In this document: one piece after another, positions 34,066-44,430 of the stretch | Layout: each line of letters begins with the position of its first letter | Position numbering within the stretch: the first letter of the stretch is position 1 | From: Hydrogenimonas thermophila | Lineage (GTDB): Bacteria; Campylobacterota; Campylobacteria; Campylobacterales; Hydrogenimonadaceae | NCBI RefSeq assembly: GCF_900115615.1 | Contig: NZ_FOXB01000015.1 | Location: 1 to 44,954, forward strand | DNA: 44,954 nt | Direction: 5' to 3' | Notes under the pieces: generated by a model | What the model saw: the letters and a program-made list of their open reading frames with translations, nothing else | What the model was told of the DNA's origin: nothing | Databases searched by the model: none | Translations under genes and position numbers: made by a program

Positions 34066-36027
34066 CTAAAAGCTAACAAAGTTTTGACTATTTTCTCTAT
34101 TGTCAAAAGTTTTCTTTACAGAATCCTCTTTCTCTTCACTATTATCTGTAACTAAACTCTCTTTTTTTTCATCATCATCTTTTTTATCACTCTTAAAAAA
34201 GCTTACCATTTCTTTAAGTTTCTCTACTTGTGAATTTGTCTCTTCACTTGAACTTGCTAACTCTTCACTTGCTGCTGCATTCTGTTGGGCTGTCTGATCC
34301 AACTCTGTTATCGCTGTTGCTATCTGGCTTATTCCTAACTCTTGTTCTGAACTAGCACTTGATATCTCTTCAATTAAATCTGATATCTTCTTTATATTTG
34401 GTACTATCTCATTAATCAACTCACCGGCTCTTTGACTAACCTCTACACTATCTGATGTTATCTGACTTATCTCCTGTGCAGCTGTTTGACTTCTCTCTGC
34501 CAGTTTTCTTACTTCACTTGCTACTACTGCAAAACCCTTGCCATGCTCTCCTGCACGTGCCGCCTCTATTGCAGCATTTAGTGCCAATAAATTTGTCTGA
34601 TAGGCTATATCCTCTATTATGCTTATCCTTGATGCCACATTCCTCATTGCCTCTGCTGTCTCATTTACAGACTTTCCACCATCTTCAGCCATTGTTACTG
34701 TATTTAGTGTTATCTCATTTGTCCTCTTTGCATTATCTGCATTCTGACTTATCGATCCACTCATCTCTTCTATTGCAGCACTCATCTCTTCCAAGCTACT
34801 CGCCTGTTCTGTCGCACCCGCTGATAGACTATGTGCTGCTGATTTAACCTCACTACTAGCCACCGCTATTCGTTCTGTTGAACTCTTCACATTAGATATT
34901 AACTTCTCCATCGTCTCTAAAATATTATTCACAACCTCTGGTATTACTTGAAACTCTCTATCTATCCCCTTTACTTCTACTCTAGATCTTATATCTCCAT
35001 CTTTAATTCTTCTATTTACTTCTTCTATCTTTTTAACTAAATTAGTTATATTAGAGATAAATTTATGAAAAATTAATGTCATCAATATAGTTATAACAAT
35101 ACTGAGAACTGCAAATATTCCAATTTGCTTAAACAGAGATTCCTTACTGTGGTCTGCTACACTATTAATATAATTAAGTTTTTTTCCAATAAATGCATAG
35201 CCAACTTTTTCTCCATTAAAATCTTCTAATGGCAAAGAGATATAAAAGTAATCTTTTGTAATATTATATTTGTTACTTTGAGATATAAATTTTTCGTTTT
35301 TTAATTGAGTATAAAAAGTTGAATCATATAAGTTATCATCTACAGCTATAACAAATTTATCCATTAATTCTTTATTATTTTCTAACTTTGAGGCAATATT
35401 TAAGAACTTTTTATCAACAGTAATTATGACTGCTGTTTTTATTTTTTTTAAATCTTTAATAATAGAATTTAATTCTAGTATAAACTCAATACTTCCATAA
35501 TATTTATTATCATTTATAATTGGAGCAACTCCTCTGATTGATAACCCAACTTTTCCTACCTCAATGCAAGAAATTGCCTTTTTATGATTTTTAACAGCTA
35601 CAATAGAGTTACGAAATGAACTTAAATCATCACCACTCTTTTTACTCCAAGATCTTAAAAATGAATGTATATCTTTTGTATGTATATGAATCTTTACATT
35701 TTTATACTTTGTTGATTTTTTATATCTATTAATCAAACTTTTTAAAGTTTTATATGCCTCTACTTTATTATTATTTTTTAAGGCATTAATAATTTTACTA
35801 TTTTCTGACAGTGTTATTGCATTTGTTATTGCAATCTTTTTTTCTTCATTTATCTTTTGTTTAAATATATTTATTAAATCATTTGAAACTTGATTATATA
35901 ACTGATTTTCAATATTTTCTATTGATGAAAATAAACTAATTAATACAACTATAAAACTAATTGTTATTAAGAATACTAGTTGAATAAGAATACGTTTTGA
36001 GATAGACATTTTGTTATAATTTAACAT
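34066..36027 (-). CDS. Chemoreceptor (MCP) with double-Cache-like sensor
   Basis: 653 residues. A membrane segment at about 14-36 is followed by a periplasmic region about 40-310 with a dCache-like pattern ([61 protein letters not shown]). A second membrane segment lies about 315-335, then HAMP and a signalling hairpin that differs from its neighbour by only two Lys/Arg swaps. The sensor is unrelated to the tandem Cache of that neighbour. ATG follows AAGGATT. It is second in the operon, 20 bp after the receiver-X gene. Confidence 0.92.
   Translation of the reverse strand: MLNYNKMSISKRILIQLVFLITISFIVVLISLFSSIENIENQLYNQVSNDLINIFKQKINEEKKIAITNAITLSENSKIINALKNNNKVEAYKTLKSLINRYKKSTKYKNVKIHIHTKDIHSFLRSWSKKSGDDLSSFRNSIVAVKNHKKAISCIEVGKVGLSIRGVAPIINDNKYYGSIEFILELNSIIKDLKKIKTAVIITVDKKFLNIASKLENNKELMDKFVIAVDDNLYDSTFYTQLKNEKFISQSNKYNITKDYFYISLPLEDFNGEKVGYAFIGKKLNYINSVADHSKESLFKQIGIFAVLSIVITILMTLIFHKFISNITNLVKKIEEVNRRIKDGDIRSRVEVKGIDREFQVIPEVVNNILETMEKLISNVKSSTERIAVASSEVKSAAHSLSAGATEQASSLEEMSAAIEEMSGSISQNADNAKRTNEITLNTVTMAEDGGKSVNETAEAMRNVASRISIIEDIAYQTNLLALNAAIEAARAGEHGKGFAVVASEVRKLAERSQTAAQEISQITSDSVEVSQRAGELINEIVPNIKKISDLIEEISSASSEQELGISQIATAITELDQTAQQNAAASEELASSSEETNSQVEKLKEMVSFFKSDKKDDDEKKESLVTDNSEEKEDSVKKTFDNRENSQNFVSF
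34067..35049 (-). repeat. 983-bp near-identical repeat, copy 2 (MCP 3' end)
   Basis: Partner of 31939-32921. Similarity stops sharply at the HAMP/membrane boundary and just after the stop codon, as expected from a recent duplication or ongoing gene conversion. Confidence 0.9.
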
Positions 36028-36047
36028 TAGAAATCCTTTTTTTTTAT

Positions 36048-37262
36048 CTAATTTTGAATAATTTTCTTACACTGCTCTAAAAGTTCTATATCCATAAAAT
36101 GAATATCATTTACATCTTTATTTTTAAATATAGATTTTAACCATTTTTCAAACAAAATAATAAAATCATTTATATTTCTTATTATGTTTTTTTGTTTCTC
36201 TCTTTCCATTGCATCAAAATCTTTTAAATAACTATATACATCTTTTACTGCTTCTGCAAGGTGACCAAATTCTGCAAGATGATTTAGTAAATGAAAGCAA
36301 TTTTCAAAAAACTCAGAACTTTCATAAATCAGATCTGCACTCACTTCATTTTTATCATTCAAAAGATACAGGTAAGCTTCTTTTGCTTCATTTACATCAT
36401 CAATATAGTAATCAATATCTTCAGATACAATTGTCATAAAATCAATTGCTTTAACTTGTTCATAAATCGTTTTGATTGTCTCTTTATTATCTTCTTCTCT
36501 AATTAAATTTAAACGAATCGTAAAACAATCATCTTTAAATTTAATATCTTTATATTCTGATGATTTAATGATTTTTTCTGCTGCTTCTGTACAAAATTTA
36601 TCTTTCACAGTCAAATAAGCAAAATTCTTTGAATACTCTAATAGAATTTTAAACTTTGGAGATTTATTTTCGCGAGATAGAAATCTATATATTTTTACAA
36701 ATTCAACAATAATATCTTTTAAAGAGTCTGATGCAGATACAAGATCTTCTTGAGAAAAATGTTTCCATAATAAAAATAGGTCTGCTTCCTTCTGCATATT
36801 AAAAATTGTAATACAATTCTGTAAATAGTAGTCATTAAAAAGGTTTTCAACATCTTTTTGAGGTAGGATTGTTTGATATTTGTCTTTTTTAATAAACTGA
36901 ATTATAAACTTTAATCTAGCAACAATATCGTCTATATGAAAAGGTTTTGCTATGTAAAAATCTGCACCACTAGCATAAATCTTTTCTATCTGTTCTTCTC
37001 CTCCTAATCCCGTAATAGCTGCTATAAATATATTTTTTGTTTTATTAGAATTTTTTACTCTACTAATTAGTTCAAATCCATTCATATTTGGCATCATTAT
37101 ATCAGTTAATAAAATATCAACACGTTCATGTTGTATTAAATCTAAAGCTTTTTTCCCATCTTCTGCTTCTATAATTTTAATATCTGCCCCTATTTTGTTT
37201 TCAATGATACTTTTTAAAGTATCCCTAAGTTTTATTTCATCATCTACAATCATTATATTCAT
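36048..37262 (-). CDS. Response regulator with unrecognised C-terminal domain (long form)
   Basis: 404 residues. The receiver has D54 (LLTDIMMP) and KPF. The middle region about 130-255 resembles the C-terminal part of the shorter regulator at 28906-29676 ([14 protein letters not shown] matches AIYISIMNDIFVQS by position; both end in a TIR(L/I) strand). A further helical region about 265-404 is unique to this protein, with a run of acidic and aromatic residues. No HTH or enzyme motif is recognised. It is the first gene of the minus-strand chemosensory operon, with SD GAGGAG. Confidence 0.85.
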   Translation of the reverse strand: MNIMIVDDEIKLRDTLKSIIENKIGADIKIIEAEDGKKALDLIQHERVDILLTDIMMPNMNGFELISRVKNSNKTKNIFIAAITGLGGEEQIEKIYASGADFYIAKPFHIDDIVARLKFIIQFIKKDKYQTILPQKDVENLFNDYYLQNCITIFNMQKEADLFLLWKHFSQEDLVSASDSLKDIIVEFVKIYRFLSRENKSPKFKILLEYSKNFAYLTVKDKFCTEAAEKIIKSSEYKDIKFKDDCFTIRLNLIREEDNKETIKTIYEQVKAIDFMTIVSEDIDYYIDDVNEAKEAYLYLLNDKNEVSADLIYESSEFFENCFHLLNHLAEFGHLAEAVKDVYSYLKDFDAMEREKQKNIIRNINDFIILFEKWLKSIFKNKDVNDIHFMDIELLEQCKKIIQN

Positions 37263-37326
37263 TTTCTCTCCTCAAATAACTTTATTAAATTTTGCTTCAA
37301 AGATTATCACTTATTATCTATCAAGT

Positions 37327-37332
37327 ATTATA
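37327..37332 (-). promoter_or_regulatory. Candidate -10 box for the chemosensory operon
   Basis: Reads TATAAT on the minus strand, about 65 bp before the ATG at 37262. No good -35 is seen, as is usual for Campylobacterota sigma-70 promoters. Tentative in such A+T-rich DNA. Confidence 0.35.
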
Positions 37333-37388
37333 TTCTCTGAAAGTACTTTAAAACTTACTATCAAATACTTTATTTAAAATTTAGCCAT

Positions 37389-37425
37389 TTTAACTCAATA
37401 ATTAATCAATATTTATTGAGTTAAA
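37389..37425. promoter_or_regulatory. Perfect 13-bp inverted repeat, likely operator
   Basis: TTTAACTCAATAA (37389-37401) and TTATTGAGTTAAA (37413-37425) match perfectly, separated by 11 bp. The spacing puts half-site centres about 24 bp apart, on roughly the same DNA face, suiting a dimeric or tetrameric regulator. It lies between divergent units next to an HTH gene, so a regulatory role is likelier than termination. Confidence 0.6.
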
Positions 37426-37542
37426 TACTAAACATACGTTTATTAATGCAATGACCCTCTAAAGAATTTTTTACAACATTAATAAATACAAGCTCTACTC
37501 AGACTGAGAATAACTATAAAATTTTTCATTAATAGTTACAAA

Positions 37543-37552
37543 TTTAACTCAA
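37543..37552 (+). promoter_or_regulatory. Extra half-site of the 13-bp repeat
   Basis: TTTAACTCAA repeats the first 10 bases of the left arm at 37389, closer to the HTH gene. It could be a second, weaker binding site. Confidence 0.4.
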
Positions 37553-37698
37553 ATAGAAAAATCATTCATCAATACACAACATTTAACGGATTCTCGTAAT
37601 AATATAGTTTTCTACATAAAATATAAATTAAATGTGAAATATTCTTAAAAAAGTAGCTTGTCAAAATATAAAATATACTAAAAAGAGAAAGATATAAT

Positions 37699-38154
37699 AT
37701 GGAAGTTTTTGAAAAAATAAATCATTATTTAAGAGAGAAAAAAATTTCTAAAAAAGAGTTTGCAGCTAGATTACAAGCATTAGAACCAAAATTGAAAAGC
37801 ACAGGTGAAATACCATCTGAAAAAACGATTTATGCATACTTAAACGGAAGAATCAGTATAAAAGCAGAACTAATACCATACATTGCACAAGTATTGGATA
37901 TACCAGAACAATTACTTTTTGCTGACTGTAAAATAAGTAGAAAAAAATTTTTGTTACATATTTTAAAAAGCATAACACCAGAAGAGAAAAATTTAATTAA
38001 ATCTAAACTTTGCAATAATCAAATAAATAAAAAAGAGATAAATAAATTTGACAAAATAGAAGAACTACTCCAATATGCCCCTGATATTTTTATAAAAAAA
38101 CTTGAAAATATACTCAAAGAATATAAAGCATTAACATTAAAGTTTAAAAGCTAA
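37699..38154 (+). CDS. Helix-turn-helix (XRE-like) regulator
   Basis: 151 residues. The N-terminal HTH about 5-70 (LREKKISKKEFAARLQAL, PSEKTIYAYLNGRISIK, IPYIAQVLDIPEQLLF) is of Cro/C1 type with an enlarged loop before the recognition helix. The C-terminal about 80 residues are helical and basic, of unknown role. It stands alone between the two chemosensory units and may control one or both through the nearby inverted repeat; this is inferred from position. The ribosome site is weak. The 260-bp gap after it, up to the STAS gene, shows only A+T-rich DNA with a possible promoter and no terminator hairpin I can defend. Confidence 0.8.
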   Translation: MEVFEKINHYLREKKISKKEFAARLQALEPKLKSTGEIPSEKTIYAYLNGRISIKAELIPYIAQVLDIPEQLLFADCKISRKKFLLHILKSITPEEKNLIKSKLCNNQINKKEINKFDKIEELLQYAPDIFIKKLENILKEYKALTLKFKS

Positions 38155-38414
38155 TGTTTTCTTGTTTTTTGCAAATTTTACTTCTAAAAATTTCTACCTT
38201 CCCGTCTATACACTGCAAATAAATTAATTGTTCACACTTAATGCAACTAAAAACAATATCAACAATTAAAAGTAATTAATTCTTTATATCTATTTAATGT
38301 AGAAAATTATATTATATGTAGAAGATATGAAAGATAAATTACTATTAAATCAAAATAATTTTCAAATCATTCTATGAATTATAGAACTACTGTAAAAATG
38401 GAGGAACTAAACAA

Positions 38415-38714
38415 ATGAAAGTTTTTACAGATGAAGGTCAATGTTTTATTGATTTAGAACATTCATTAACAATTAAAGATGTCAGTACTTTACATATTAA
38501 ACTGAGTGCTACAAATATAAAAGAAATAAATGAATTTTTTATTCATGGCATGGATTTAAAAGAGTTTGATACAGCTGGTCTTCAAATTTTGATAGCTATA
38601 AAAAAGTATGCAGATAAAAATAATAAAGAATTTCAAATGTCAGTTGGAAAAAAAGAAAGAGAATTGATCAAATTTTATGAAATGGATGAGTATTTTAAAG
38701 GGGCAATTGTATGA
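38415..38714 (+). CDS. STAS-domain protein
   Basis: 99 residues, a single STAS domain. The usual phosphorylatable Ser position (DSxGL) is Thr here: FDTAGLQ with T53. In anti-sigma-antagonist relatives, a kinase modifies this residue and switches partner binding. GGAGG lies before the ATG, and the stop overlaps cheA as ATGA. That coupling suggests it acts with CheA, perhaps as an assembly or localisation partner. Confidence 0.85.
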   Translation: MKVFTDEGQCFIDLEHSLTIKDVSTLHIKLSATNIKEINEFFIHGMDLKEFDTAGLQILIAIKKYADKNNKEFQMSVGKKERELIKFYEMDEYFKGAIV

Positions 38715-40714
38715 ACGCTGAATTTATAAGTATGTTAGATGAATATAAAGCAGAGAATGATGAACTTCTTCAAAATATGGAAGATGCGCTTATGCAGATT
38801 CAAGAAGAAGGCATGAATGATGAAAATATAAATGCTGTTTTTAGAGCTGCTCATACAATTAAAGGCAGTTCGGGAATGTTTGGTATTGATTATATCGTCA
38901 AATTCACACATGTTGCTGAAAATTTATTAGACAAAATTCGCAATAATAAAATTCAAATTAATGATGAAATTATTGATACACTGTTATCTTGTAAAGATCA
39001 CATACAAACTTTAGTTGATTTTGTAGTCGATAATCCAGATAATGAACCGTCTGATGATATTACACAAAAAAGTAACAATCTCATAGAGATACTTACCAAA
39101 TACCTCGATAATAAAAATGAAAAAGAAAAAAATACAGCACAAAATGAAAATATTACCAATAATAATACAGTAGATAAATCTAAAGATAAAACTATTTATA
39201 AAATTAAAATAGATTTTAAAGAAGAGACTTTCAATCATGGATTCGATCTATATTCATTTATAAATTATTTAAATAATTTAGGAGAAATAGCTTCTTTTAA
39301 AACAATAACTACAAAAGTTCCAACAATAGATTCCATTAACCCAACAAAATGTTATTTAAGTTTTGAAATTGAATTTGCAAGTACAGAATCAGAATCAAAA
39401 ATAAAAGATGTATTTGAACTTGCAAAAGATGATTGTCAAATAGAAATTATAAACCCAAACAAAGTTACAGAAAAAAAAGATAAAAAAACAGATGAAATAC
39501 AAAAAAAGATTTCTAGCAAAAAAATAGCTGTTAATAAAAGTTCCAATTCTATAAGAGTAGATGCTGAAAAAGTTGATAGTTTAATAAACCTAATCGGTGA
39601 GATGGTAATATCTAATGCAGTTGTAATGCAAAAAGCAAAAAATAATGGCAATTCCGATCTCATTGAATCAATTTCTAATGTCTCAAGAATGCTTGAAGAG
39701 TTACGCGAAAATGCAATGCAAATAAGAATGATACCAATAGGCGATACATTTAAAAAGTATAAACGAATAGTACATGATTTAGCAAACAAATTAGGCAAAC
39801 AGATAGAACTTAGTATGAGTGGGTATGAAACTGAACTTGACAAAACAGTTATAGAAAAAATTTCCGATCCACTTGTTCATCTAATCCGAAATTCTGTAGA
39901 CCATGGCATAGAAACACCAGATGAAAGAGTAAAGAACGGTAAAAATCCCAAAGGGACAATTGAGCTAAACGCATATCATGATGCAGGTTCCATTGTCATA
40001 GAAATAAAAGATGATGGAAAAGGACTAGATGCAGAAGTTATTTTACAAAAAGGTATAGAAAAGGGGTTAGTAGAGAACCCAGAGTTAATGACTCAAAAAG
40101 AGATATTTGAACTAATTTTACAACCTGGTTTTTCAACTGCTAAAAAAGTAAGCGACATCTCAGGTCGAGGTGTTGGGATGGATGTTGTAAAAAGAAATAT
40201 TACAGATCTTAGAGGAGAGATTGAAATATTTAGTGAAAAAGGACATGGTACAAGAATTTTAATACGACTCCCTTTGACATTGGCAATCATAGATGGATTT
40301 TTAACCAAGGTAAGTAATACCTATTTTGTAATACCTTTAGACATGGTAATAGAGTGCATAGAACTTACAAAAGCAATTAAAGAAGAGATGCGAGGAAACA
40401 ACTACATAAATTTAAGAGGAAAAGTTTTACCTGTATTGGATCTTAATCAATATTTTAAAATTGATAAAAAGAATCCAACTTCAAAAGATAATGTTGTAGT
40501 AGTCAATTATGCTGGAAAATATATGGGGATATTAGTACAGGAACTTCTAGGAGAACTTCAAACAGTTATAAAACCTCTGGGGCAAGTATTTAAAAACTTA
40601 AATAGTTTAAGCGGATCAACAATACTAGGAAATGGTGAAGTAGCTCTAATATTAGATATTCCATCTCTTTTGAAAGATATGGAAAAAAGACCACTTAATA
40701 ACTGTGCCGCATAA
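38711..40714 (+). CDS. cheA: Chemotaxis histidine kinase CheA
   Basis: 667 residues. Phosphorylates the receivers of the pathway. The N-terminal Hpt domain has AHTIKGSSG (H48). A long variable linker (about 110-275) replaces a clear P2. Dimerisation is about 280-345, then the ATPase with N box LVHLIRNSVDHG, DDGKG and GRGVGMD, then the CheW-like C-terminus about 520-660. No receiver is fused, unlike many epsilon CheA proteins. It is the only CheA seen, so it probably serves all receivers and MCPs in this window. Confidence 0.95.
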   Translation: MNAEFISMLDEYKAENDELLQNMEDALMQIQEEGMNDENINAVFRAAHTIKGSSGMFGIDYIVKFTHVAENLLDKIRNNKIQINDEIIDTLLSCKDHIQTLVDFVVDNPDNEPSDDITQKSNNLIEILTKYLDNKNEKEKNTAQNENITNNNTVDKSKDKTIYKIKIDFKEETFNHGFDLYSFINYLNNLGEIASFKTITTKVPTIDSINPTKCYLSFEIEFASTESESKIKDVFELAKDDCQIEIINPNKVTEKKDKKTDEIQKKISSKKIAVNKSSNSIRVDAEKVDSLINLIGEMVISNAVVMQKAKNNGNSDLIESISNVSRMLEELRENAMQIRMIPIGDTFKKYKRIVHDLANKLGKQIELSMSGYETELDKTVIEKISDPLVHLIRNSVDHGIETPDERVKNGKNPKGTIELNAYHDAGSIVIEIKDDGKGLDAEVILQKGIEKGLVENPELMTQKEIFELILQPGFSTAKKVSDISGRGVGMDVVKRNITDLRGEIEIFSEKGHGTRILIRLPLTLAIIDGFLTKVSNTYFVIPLDMVIECIELTKAIKEEMRGNNYINLRGKVLPVLDLNQYFKIDKKNPTSKDNVVVVNYAGKYMGILVQELLGELQTVIKPLGQVFKNLNSLSGSTILGNGEVALILDIPSLLKDMEKRPLNNCAA

Positions 40715-40726
40715 AAAGGAGTAGTC

Positions 40727-42391
40727 ATGAATATGCAGGAACTTAAAAAAGAACTTAAAGATTTAACACTTCTATATGTAGAAGATGATGCAAATACAAG
40801 AATAAGAATTGAAAAACTTTTTAGTCATATTTTTAAAAGTGTAACAACAGCAGAAAATGGAGTAGATGCACTTAAACTTTATGAAGAAAAAGAGTATGAC
40901 TTAGTTATTACAGATATTACAATGCCAAAAATGAATGGCATAGAATTGATAGAAAATATAAGAAACACTAATAAAAATCAAACAATTATAATTTTAACTG
41001 CACATAACACAAATGAAAATTTATTAGATGCAATAGACTTACAAGTTGATGGTTTCTTATTAAAACCACTTGATAAAGATAAAATGTCTGAATTACTATA
41101 CAAAATAGGTAAACATATTAAAAATGAAAAAGAAAATATAAGCTATAAGAAAAATTTAGAGTCATTAGTACAAGAACAACAAAACAAGATTTGTGAATTG
41201 ATAGCTAAAGACCATCTTACCGGTGAATATAATTATTCAAAGCTCAAATCATTAATAATACATAATAAAAGTTCTACTGTTTGTCTTTTAGTAATAAATC
41301 ATCTTTCTGAACTTCTTGATTTTTTTGGAACAGAAATATATGAACCTATTATAAAAAAATGTTCTGACTATCTTAAATCAATAATTATTGAAAAAATGAA
41401 ATATTTTCATTTACGAAGTAATGAATTTGCAATTTTTATTGATAATACGAATAATTCAGAAGATTTAATGAAAAAGTTTTGTAAAAAAATAGAAGATTTT
41501 TATATTAACATTAATGGTGCTAAAATAAAAATAGTCTTTTCTACTGCTGTATTAAAAGGAGACAGCACTACTCTTTTAAAATCAATAGATGATACTCTTT
41601 TAAAAATATCACAATCTGGTAATATTCACAATATTACTAATCTAAACAATGACATAATAAAACAAAGATGGGAATCATTATGCATTGCAACAAATGTTGC
41701 GGATAAGTCATTGTCAATACCATATTATCAGCCTATTTTTTCACAAAATGAAGAACACTTAATGTTTGAAGTATTATGTAGAATAAATAATAATTTTTTT
41801 AAAAATGAAAACAAAAGAAAATGTTTCTTTGAATCCTGTAAAAAAGCTCAAATTTTTAGCAAAATTACCTTAAATGTTTTAAAAAGTTCAATAAAACAGA
41901 TTGAAAAAGTAAATGCTCTATTTTTTATAAATTTGTGTAAAAATGAAATATTAGATAGTGAGTTCATAAATACAATAATTAATTCACCTATAAAAGTAAA
42001 AAACAATATTGTTATAGAAGTAAATCCATCATTATTAAATGAAAACAAAATAATTAATATAATATTAAAACTTAAAGATATTGGCATTAGGATATGTTTT
42101 GATAATGTAGGCTTAGAATCATTTCAAATTAAAAGAATATTGGATATCAATCTCATTCCTAGCTTTTTAAAACTCGATAAAAGTATTATTTCTTCTATTC
42201 CATTTAATGAAAGATATTTAAATACAGTTCAAGCATATACTATCTTTGCAAAAAATATGAATATAAAAACTATTGCAGTAGGTATTGAAAATCAAAAGTG
42301 CTATGAAGTAGCTAAAAAAATAGGCTTCGATTACTATCAAGGTTATTACCTTGCTGAACCTCAAGAGACAATTAAAATAGGAGAAATATAA
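40727..42391 (+). CDS. Response regulator REC with degenerate GGDEF and EAL
   Basis: 554 residues. The receiver looks working (D63 in VITDITMP, LKPL). The GGDEF position reads RSNEF (230-234), so cyclase activity is lost. The EAL domain keeps EVL (348-350), QGYYLAEP and KLDKS, but the metal-binding DDFG is DNVG (459-462) and other positions have drifted (INLCKNEI). Phosphodiesterase activity is doubtful; c-di-GMP binding or a purely protein-binding role is possible. It sits directly after cheA (AAGGAG ribosome site) and one base step before the FIST kinase. Confidence 0.87.
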   Translation: MNMQELKKELKDLTLLYVEDDANTRIRIEKLFSHIFKSVTTAENGVDALKLYEEKEYDLVITDITMPKMNGIELIENIRNTNKNQTIIILTAHNTNENLLDAIDLQVDGFLLKPLDKDKMSELLYKIGKHIKNEKENISYKKNLESLVQEQQNKICELIAKDHLTGEYNYSKLKSLIIHNKSSTVCLLVINHLSELLDFFGTEIYEPIIKKCSDYLKSIIIEKMKYFHLRSNEFAIFIDNTNNSEDLMKKFCKKIEDFYININGAKIKIVFSTAVLKGDSTTLLKSIDDTLLKISQSGNIHNITNLNNDIIKQRWESLCIATNVADKSLSIPYYQPIFSQNEEHLMFEVLCRINNNFFKNENKRKCFFESCKKAQIFSKITLNVLKSSIKQIEKVNALFFINLCKNEILDSEFINTIINSPIKVKNNIVIEVNPSLLNENKIINIILKLKDIGIRICFDNVGLESFQIKRILDINLIPSFLKLDKSIISSIPFNERYLNTVQAYTIFAKNMNIKTIAVGIENQKCYEVAKKIGFDYYQGYYLAEPQETIKIGEI

Positions 42392-44398
42392 ATGAGAACT
42401 TATAATTTAGTATTTTCTACCTTTAGTGATCTTGAAAAAAGATTAAAAAAGATTAAAAATTACAGAAGTAAAAGTATATTAATACAAATCTTTTCTGGAA
42501 AAATAGATAAAAATTTTATAAAAGATTTAAGTTATTTTATAAAAGAGAGACTTAACAATTCTACTATCATAGGTGCAACAACTGATGGTGAAATTATAAA
42601 TAAAAAAATAAAAGAAAACAGTGTTATCATCTCTATAACGTTATTTAAAGATAGTTCAATATCATCTGCATCAATTGAATATAATGGAAATTTTGTTGAA
42701 AATGGTATTGAATTAGTTAAAAAAATTGTAAACGAGACAACAAAAGTAGTTATACTTTTTTCTACTGGATTAAATGTTAATGCAGATGAACTTTTAAAGG
42801 GTGTTAATACTATAACTAAAAAATATAAAAATATTGTAATTGCTGGTGCATTAGCTGGAGATAACTCAAATTTTAAAGAAACTTTTGTCATGCATAATAA
42901 TAAAATTCTTTCAAATGGTGTTGTAGCTGTTACAATCAATAATAAAGACCTATTTGCTACTCAATGTTACAATTTTTCTTGGAAGCAATTTGGACGCCAT
43001 TTTCAAATAACAAAAGCAGAAAATAATCGGATTTATGAAATAGAAGGAGTAAAAGCTTATGATTTTTATAAAAAATATCTTGGAGAAGATGTAGCTAAAA
43101 AGCTTCCTCAGGTAGGAATACAATTTCCACTAATAATAAAAAGAGGAACTAAAAATGTAGCAAGAGCTTGTTTGGATGTATTTGATGATGGATCTATTGC
43201 ATTTGGTGGGAATATATATACAGGAGAAAAGGCTATATTTGCAATAGGTGATATAGAATTGATTCTTGATGATTTAAAAAAAGATAAACTTAAAACAAGT
43301 TATGACATAGAATCTATTTTTATATATTCCTGTATGGCTAGAAAAAAATTATTTGGTTCGAGTATTGCAATTGAAATAACACCATTAACATATATCGCTC
43401 CTGTAGCAGGCTTTTTCTCTTATGGAGAGTTTTATATTGATGAAAACCATACACCAATAATGATGCAAGAAACTATGACTGTTTTAGGAATGTCCGAAGA
43501 AAAAAAGCCTATTAAAAAAAATACACAAAGAGTAAAAGTACATAAAAAAAATATTGATACACGTAGCGATTTAATACGTGCAATGGTTCATTTAAATAAT
43601 ATGGTGGCAAAAGACTGGGAAACATTGAATAAAAACCTTAAAGAAGAGGTAACAAAAAAAACTTTACAAAATAGACAAAAAGACTCTTTACTTATGCAAC
43701 AGTCAAAATTAGCACAAATGGGCGAAATGATTGGAATGATCGCACACCAATGGAGACAACCTCTTAATGCAATAAGTGCAGAATCTATCAATCTATCTCT
43801 TCTTTCAGAATTAGATGAATTAAAAGATGAGGAAGTTCAAAAAAGTTGTACTTTCATACAACAACAGTGCCAAAAAATGTCTGAAACCATCAATACATTT
43901 ATGGAGTTCATAAAACAAGAGAAACACAAAAAGCCTTTTATTGTTCAAAATGTAATAGAAGAAACAATTGCAATTGTCAAACCTCAATTTGCAAGTAGAA
44001 ATATTACTTTAAACATTAGTGATTTATGCAGTGAGAAAATTGAAATAACAGGTTACCGAAATCTCATAGAACAAGTATTGTTAACACTACTATCTAATGC
44101 CAGAGATGCTTTTGAAGAACAACAAATAGAAAATTCTCAAATAAATATTATTACTTCAAGAAATAGTGATATTGTAGAAATATGTGTAGAAGATAATGCA
44201 GGCGGAGTAAAAGAGGAACACATAGAAAAACTGTTTAATCCATATTTTACAACAAAAGAACCTGGTAAAGGTACAGGTCTTGGACTATATATGGCTAAGC
44301 GCATAATTACTGAACAATTTAACGGTCACATCTATTATAACTCAATTAAAAATGGTAGTTGTTTTATCATAAATATAAATATAAATGACAATAAATAA
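42392..44398 (+). CDS. FIST-domain sensor histidine kinase
   Basis: 668 residues, no membrane segment. FIST-N (about 26-200) and FIST-C (about 215-365; [31 protein letters not shown]) form the input, thought to bind small ligands such as amino acids. After a coiled linker, the HisKA has H452 ([14 protein letters not shown]). The ATPase has [31 protein letters not shown]. The start follows the previous stop without a gap (TAAATG). A cytosolic kinase in the chemosensory operon could feed the same receivers. Confidence 0.92.
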   Translation: MRTYNLVFSTFSDLEKRLKKIKNYRSKSILIQIFSGKIDKNFIKDLSYFIKERLNNSTIIGATTDGEIINKKIKENSVIISITLFKDSSISSASIEYNGNFVENGIELVKKIVNETTKVVILFSTGLNVNADELLKGVNTITKKYKNIVIAGALAGDNSNFKETFVMHNNKILSNGVVAVTINNKDLFATQCYNFSWKQFGRHFQITKAENNRIYEIEGVKAYDFYKKYLGEDVAKKLPQVGIQFPLIIKRGTKNVARACLDVFDDGSIAFGGNIYTGEKAIFAIGDIELILDDLKKDKLKTSYDIESIFIYSCMARKKLFGSSIAIEITPLTYIAPVAGFFSYGEFYIDENHTPIMMQETMTVLGMSEEKKPIKKNTQRVKVHKKNIDTRSDLIRAMVHLNNMVAKDWETLNKNLKEEVTKKTLQNRQKDSLLMQQSKLAQMGEMIGMIAHQWRQPLNAISAESINLSLLSELDELKDEEVQKSCTFIQQQCQKMSETINTFMEFIKQEKHKKPFIVQNVIEETIAIVKPQFASRNITLNISDLCSEKIEITGYRNLIEQVLLTLLSNARDAFEEQQIENSQINIITSRNSDIVEICVEDNAGGVKEEHIEKLFNPYFTTKEPGKGTGLGLYMAKRIITEQFNGHIYYNSIKNGSCFIINININDNK

Positions 44399-44430
44399 AA
44401 GTTTAAATTAGAAAATAAGGTGTAATAAAA

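Larger units (their letters stand above)
37263..37698. other. 436-bp divergent intergenic region
   Basis: Separates the minus-strand chemosensory operon from the plus-strand HTH gene and CheA operon. Very A+T-rich. It holds a candidate -10 box for the minus-strand operon, a perfect 13-bp inverted repeat and a further half-site, each listed separately. No small gene or RNA is recognised. Confidence 0.7.

Noticed and set aside
34455-34847. Leu/Ser-rich open frame on the plus strand, with similar frames at 31972-32719 and 34100-34297
   Set aside because: Antisense to the MCP signalling domains; repeated only because the MCP DNA is duplicated. No ribosome site and low-complexity protein.
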